Made by a program: the position numbers and the translations under genes
Notes under the pieces: generated by a model
Seen by the model: only the letters and a program-made list of their open reading frames with translations
What the model was told of the DNA's origin: nothing
The model's database searches: none
In this document: positions 8,401-11,487 of the stretch, in pieces
How positions within the stretch are numbered: position 1 is the stretch's first letter
Layout: each line of letters opens with the position of its first letter
NCBI GenBank assembly: GCA_014885115.2
Contig: WKLE02000797.1
Coordinates: 16,688 to 28,174 of the forward strand
Source of the DNA: Asterionellopsis glacialis
Taxonomy: Eukaryota > Bacillariophyta > Plagiogrammaphyceae > Rhaphoneidales > Asterionellopsidaceae
DNA length: 11,487 nucleotides
Direction: 5' to 3'

Positions 8401-8756
8401 CTTTTGATTATTACCAGTATCAATGTTATATTGTGATCTACCTTGGCAATAGAACACGTTGGTTTCTGAACAACAAGATTTACACACAATACAATATATC
8501 TCTTTTGATGAAAGTTGGGATTTCTTGGGGGTGCTTTGTTCTTCTCCTCCCACTTTCCAACTTGTTTTGCTCGCCCCATACGAAAGACAACAAAGTTGTG
8601 TGAGAAGTCAAACTAGAGGACTACGAAGGACCTACCGGTAAGTTTGTGTGTTCTTGTCCAGAAGTTGATCGACGTCGAAGTCGGTTTTATGAAAAAAGCA
8701 GACTTCTCCTCCTTAATCCAGATTTTTAACTTATCAACACACACTCAACAATCAAA

Positions 8757-8849
8757 ATGAAAACGGGCAATCGATTGGTGTCCCTTGATGGTGCCACAAG
8801 AAGAGGTTTATTGTCATGTTCTTGTGTGAAAGGAGTCATCTTGTCATGA
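8757..8849 (+). CDS. 30-codon open frame, possibly the 5' stub of a lost gene
   Basis: The frame begins MKTGNRLVSLDGATRRG and stops at TGA 8847-8849. The start codon has a favourable AAAATG context and a CA-rich leader (ACACACTCAACAATCAAA), as found before many genuine starts in algae and fungi. Nothing downstream continues the protein, and I do not recognise the sequence. It could be a microprotein, an upstream frame, or what is left of a gene truncated by the insertion and decay seen downstream. Confidence 0.2.
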   Translation: MKTGNRLVSLDGATRRGLLSCSCVKGVILS

Positions 8850-8940
8850 CAGCGCCATGTTTGCAGGTTTTTTTCGTTGTTGATTCGATCAGTCTAGTCT
8901 GTTTTCACACCGTAATCAGACGTTATATGGCGGTTATCAT

Positions 8941-9066
8941 TATTTACGTGAGCTTTCTAAAATTTGAGCTCAATTTAGTCCATCCTTCCATCCGGAAAAT
9001 GCTGTATTTGCGAGCTCTCCAAAATTTGAGTTCACTTTAGCCTGGCTGTCCATCCAAAAAATTCAA
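8941..9066. repeat. Diverged 62-64-bp tandem duplication
   Basis: Copy one (8941-9004) and copy two (9005-9066) both contain TATTT, a G+AGCT start, CAAAATTTGAG or TAAAATTTGAG, TTTAG and CCATCC followed by an A-rich run. The core-to-core period is 62 bases (8951 to 9013). They differ by many substitutions and small indels, so the duplication is old. Confidence 0.6.
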
Positions 9067-9234
9067 AAAAGAATGCTTTTTATCTTTGTTCTGTGATGTT
9101 CCAACAACGATCCGAGGCTTCAGAGGTGTTTATGCGGTAGGAGGTGTGGTGCAGTGGCCCAGTCCAAAAAGGGGGTTGGCAGAAAAAAGGGTCGTTTTTT
9201 TGCAGGATGGGCTCATAAGTGAATCTGTCAATCC

Positions 9235-9677
9235 ACCTACTATAGGAGATGATGAACTGTGGGATACCATGCTTAGTTCCATAGCGTGGACTTATACAGA
9301 GTACTTATCACACTACTCTAGAAGCTATACCAGGACAACTAGTATTTGGACATGACATGCTACTACCAATTACATTTAGAGCAAATTGGGCATGTATCCA
9401 TAATAAGAAATAAACCTTAATTAACCAAAATAACCAAAAAGAAAAATGTAAACAACAACACCACGTATATTCTGTAGGTGACCTAATAATGCTAGAGAAG
9501 ATGGGAAAGATAGCTAAGTTGGACAAACCTCATACTGGTCCTTGCAAAGTTATTCAAGTATTTACAAACTCTACAGTGCGCATCCATAGAGGCACCACAG
9601 AAGAGACGGTTAACATCTACTGGGTAACAAACGCACACAGGACAGTTTGGGAAGCGAATGAACTACACTCCCTGTAG
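9235..9677 (+). mobile_element. Decayed Ty3/gypsy retrotransposon integrase, C-terminal fragment
   Basis: From about 9260 the text reads MLSSIAWT in one frame, then shifts near 9288-9296 to QSTYHTTLEAIPGQLVFGHD, a hallmark block at the end of the integrase core. It continues in that frame through VYSVGDLIMLEKMGKIAKLD and HTGPCKVIQVFTNSTVRIHRG to a TAG at 9675-9677. The second block is the integrase C-terminal GPY/F module, here GPC. An in-frame TAA sits at 9411-9413 and the last 20 residues (after VNI) do not match the usual RR..PY ending. Reverse transcriptase, RNase H, protease and gag are absent from the window. The fragment is dead; assignment to Ty3/gypsy rests on these motifs. Confidence 0.75.
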
Positions 9678-10169
9678 GACACTCTTGGGGATGGATGGTT
9701 GTTGTGCTTGTTTTACATCACCAAATAAAAGTCTTCTTTTCTTTTGTGTGTTGTTTGTCTCATTGTTGTGTTGTGTCACCATAAGCACTAGCTACATAGG
9801 GCACTTGTGCATGACAATACAAGCATTTGTCGTAACTTCTTCAACAATGTCCATGTTTGAGTCCTGCATTATAAAACCAATGCCAATTTGTTTTTATTTT
9901 TGCAGTCAAGTAAAATAATGAGTTGATTGTTGTATTTTAAGTAGCATTATTGTAACAGCATGAATCAAAAGCATTGCTGGTAATATAAATGTTTTTCCAT
10001 AAAAATAACATTTTTTTAGCAAACTACTCAACTAATTGTTGTACACACCATAGAAAACATTTCTGAAGAGTTGACTCAGACTACATCCTTTGTTGATTGT
10101 TGTCTCACAATCAAAGACATAGATCTTGTTGATTGTTGTTATTTCTGTTTTTTCCTATAATCATCCAGC
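9678..10169. other. AT-rich stretch with TTGATTGTTGT repeats; possible LTR remnant
   Basis: This lies directly 3' of the integrase relic, where a long terminal repeat would be expected. A G-rich run (9686-9698) might be a degraded polypurine tract and AATAAA occurs at 9723-9728, but I cannot find matching LTR ends. TTGATTGTTGT occurs at 9923-9933, 10093-10103 and 10129-10139, with TAATTGTTGT at 10033-10042. No gene was recognised. Confidence 0.4.
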
Positions 10170-10909
10170 ATGACATCCCAGAGTGCCAATGCCACTTGTC
10201 TTGCCCATCTTGTTCCTGACTTCAACTTTGATGACAATAACAACAAGGTTGTAATGAAAATGACAAGAGCAGCTCTTTGTGCACAATCAAATGTAACAAC
10301 TTGGCAGTGCATCGAATTAGCGAATATACTGCCAAGGCATATGCCCATGATATGATCCTGGAAAAGGAGGAATAGAAAAGGAAATACATTGAGTTAGAAG
10401 GTGAGTACAAGGAGTTGAAATGTAATCATGCAAGCATGGTAACTCTCATGTGAGTTTATACCTTGGCAGTGTCAATGTTAAAAATAAACATGAAAACACT
10501 CTTTGAGTGTTTTGATGAGCAGTCCTCTCCAATCATTGGAGAGGACGTATTAGTAGATTCTCAAGGAAACATCTTTAACTTACCTGATCTTTCTGCTGCT
10601 CTTCAAAAGGCACTCCATAGAAATTCCAATAATGCACCCACTGAACACAAGTGCCAGAAGACACAAGAAGAAAAATCCTGTAAAACAAAAGCCACCAACA
10701 AGAAAGTGCCTGCAGGGAACACCAAACAAGATGATGATAGTGTCGGTTCTGATGACACTACAACTTGTTCACCACCATCTGACAAGCACAATGCACCATT
10801 CTTGAGCAACACCAGAAAGAGGAAGAAAAAGGCCATCAAAGATGACAAAAAATTGTTGTACGGTGGTGCTCTTTTACTGGACAACCTTACCCCTACCAAT
10901 CCGATGTAG
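10170..10909 (+). pseudogene. Unrecognised broken gene with helical and Lys-rich C-terminal parts
   Basis: Frame one opens at ATG 10170 (MTSQSANATCLAHLVPDF...) and ends at 10355. A shift near 10289-10303 moves coding-like text to a second frame: HRISEYTAKAYAHDMILEKEE, stop TAG 10373-10375, KRKYIELEGEYKELK (coiled-coil-like), stop TGA 10451-10453, then LFECFDEQSSPIIGEDVLVD, GNIFNLPDLSAALQKALH, a Lys/Ser/Asp-rich stretch, and a basic RKRKKKAIKDDKK near the end; TAG 10907-10909. The last two pieces share one frame, so only one shift and two nonsense codons are needed. A GTGAGT...GCAG pair at 10401-10469 (69 bases, phase-preserving) could be an intron that removes the TGA, but it cannot remove the TAG or the shift. 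No family recognised. It may be a cellular gene or an accessory gene of the neighbouring retroelement. Confidence 0.45.
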
Positions 10910-10937
10910 GGTCTAGCTGCAACCACGCAGTTTATGC

Positions 10938-10961
10938 CATTATTGGGCTGGACCAATAATG
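10938..10961. repeat. Perfect 9-bp-stem hairpin
   Basis: CATTATTGG (10938-10946) and CCAATAATG (10953-10961) are exact complements around loop GCTGGA. It lies 29 bases after the stop of the preceding broken gene, so a role in its 3' UTR is conceivable. There is no T-tract, and the host is eukaryotic, so it is not called a terminator. Confidence 0.5.
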
Positions 10962-11222
10962 ATGAAGGAAAAGGAAAAGAACAAGGTGGCCATCAGCAGA
11001 AGGAGAACAGAGATGCTGGTCAGTAAGAAGGGTGTTGTTGTGTGGTGTCAGAAATTTGGAAGGGTACTGTGCAGAACTCCCTCCAACGAATCTCCATCCA
11101 ATCAAGGAATCATAACCTGAAGTTAGTTTATACTTAAAATCTGATAGTAAAATAATTGTTTGTGAACTCCTCTTGTCTTCTTTCTGTTTTTGGTCTGATA
11201 CAAGCCCGATCTAATGATTATC

Positions 11223-11254
11223 TGTCGATTTGACCGACAAATTGCAAATCGACA
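11223..11254. repeat. Perfect 10-bp inverted repeat
   Basis: TGTCGATTTG (11223-11232) is exactly complementary to CAAATCGACA (11245-11254), with a 12-base loop that itself contains a partial CGACAAATTG copy of the right arm. It sits 19 bases before the next inverted repeat. Confidence 0.6.
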
Positions 11255-11273
11255 ACCCAAAGGAATGTTTTTA

Positions 11274-11341
11274 TCAGGAACACATGTATATTCGTGTTTG
11301 TTGTAACAAGGAAAACTGGAAAATAAATAATGTGTTCCTGA
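11274..11341. repeat. 68-bp foldback with perfect 12-bp arms
   Basis: TCAGGAACACAT (11274-11285) is exactly complementary to ATGTGTTCCTGA (11330-11341). With one gap the pairing extends outward into flanking T and A runs. The 44-base interior is AT-rich and lacks an open frame. The size suits a small non-autonomous element or a solo foldback. Confidence 0.6.
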
Positions 11342-11487
11342 AAATTGGGGACCGGAACATGATTTTATCGTGACTTTTCTACCGGACTTTTTATCCCATA
11401 GTAACCTTATTTCTCTGATGTTGAGCTCGGGGAAAGTGAGCTCGTGGAGACCCCTCTCTAGAGTAGAGAGAGAGTCCTATGGTAGAG

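Larger units (their letters stand above)
8401..9234. other. Intergenic region with possible start of a lost gene and a tandem duplication
   Basis: The stretch upstream of the glycosyltransferase relic has no recognised complete gene. A good-looking donor CGGTAAGT occurs at about 8637-8644 and an acceptor-like GCAG at 8698-8701, which could bound a short intron in a leader. A 30-codon frame opens at 8757, and a 62-64-bp duplication lies at 8941-9066. The open frame at 9086-9234 has no protein signature until it meets the integrase relic. Confidence 0.4.
10910..11487. other. Non-coding stretch with several strong hairpins
   Basis: No gene is visible. A purine-rich run (10961-11010) follows a 9-bp-stem hairpin. 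The stretch then contains two adjacent long inverted repeats (11223-11254 and 11274-11341). It ends with a GAGCTCG direct repeat (11423-11429, 11438-11444) and a CTCTCTA/TAGAGAG hairpin (11454-11470). Confidence 0.5.

Noticed and set aside
8281..8553. 90-codon minus-strand frame as an independent small gene
   Set aside because: Only the part from the Met at 8400 looks coding (Lys-rich then hydrophobic), and it fits as the signal anchor of the glycosyltransferase relic; the upstream residues look random.
9678..9918. Open frame rich in Cys/Phe/Leu (9658-9918) as a membrane protein
   Set aside because: Hydrophobicity comes from T-rich DNA after the integrase relic; there is no upstream start context or conserved pattern.
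10603..10956. 117-codon minus-strand frame
   Set aside because: It is the antisense of the Lys/Ser-rich C-terminal part of the broken plus-strand gene.

Overview
The window looks like nuclear DNA of a photosynthetic stramenopile, most probably a diatom. The signs are a spliceosomal intron with GT...AG ends, a membrane-anchored tricorn-protease homologue, a plant/fungal-sized MFS carrier with a long Ser-rich cytosolic tail, a GT92 (DUF23)-type glycosyltransferase relic, and a decayed Ty3/gypsy integrase. No operon structure, Shine-Dalgarno sites, tRNA, rRNA or CRISPR array were seen. The diatom assignment is inference; 'eukaryote' is firm.

Left half (1-5736): two intact genes transcribed divergently. 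On the minus strand, an open frame runs without interruption from an ATG at 2337 to the left edge (779 codons, 3' part missing). It encodes the signal anchor and beta-propeller part of a tricorn-like protein. On the plus strand, 3731-5736 encodes a 12-TM major facilitator transporter. I propose a 122-base intron after residue 593 that restores a normal C-terminal tail (627 aa instead of 594). The 1.4 kb between the two start codons holds a striking cluster of GTAC / TACCAGGTAC motifs, including a perfect 16-bp palindrome and a long hairpin.

Right half (5737-11487): no intact gene was recognised. On the minus strand, 8400-6603 is a GT92-type glycosyltransferase pseudogene spread over several frames, with conserved motifs still readable. 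It is followed on the plus strand by a 62-64-bp tandem duplication, the C-terminal end of a Ty3/gypsy integrase with a nonsense codon and a frameshift (about 9235-9677), and an unrecognised Lys-rich/coiled-coil gene carrying a frameshift and two in-frame stops (10170-10909). Between these lie AT-rich stretches rich in perfect and imperfect inverted repeats that resemble foldback/MITE-type DNA.

The genes do not form an obvious pathway. The left half is conserved gene space; the right half reads as a decaying, transposon-influenced region. No convincing new multi-gene system was found. The best leads are the shared promoter motif cluster, the membrane-anchored tricorn homologue, and the stop-overlapping terminal intron of the MFS gene.
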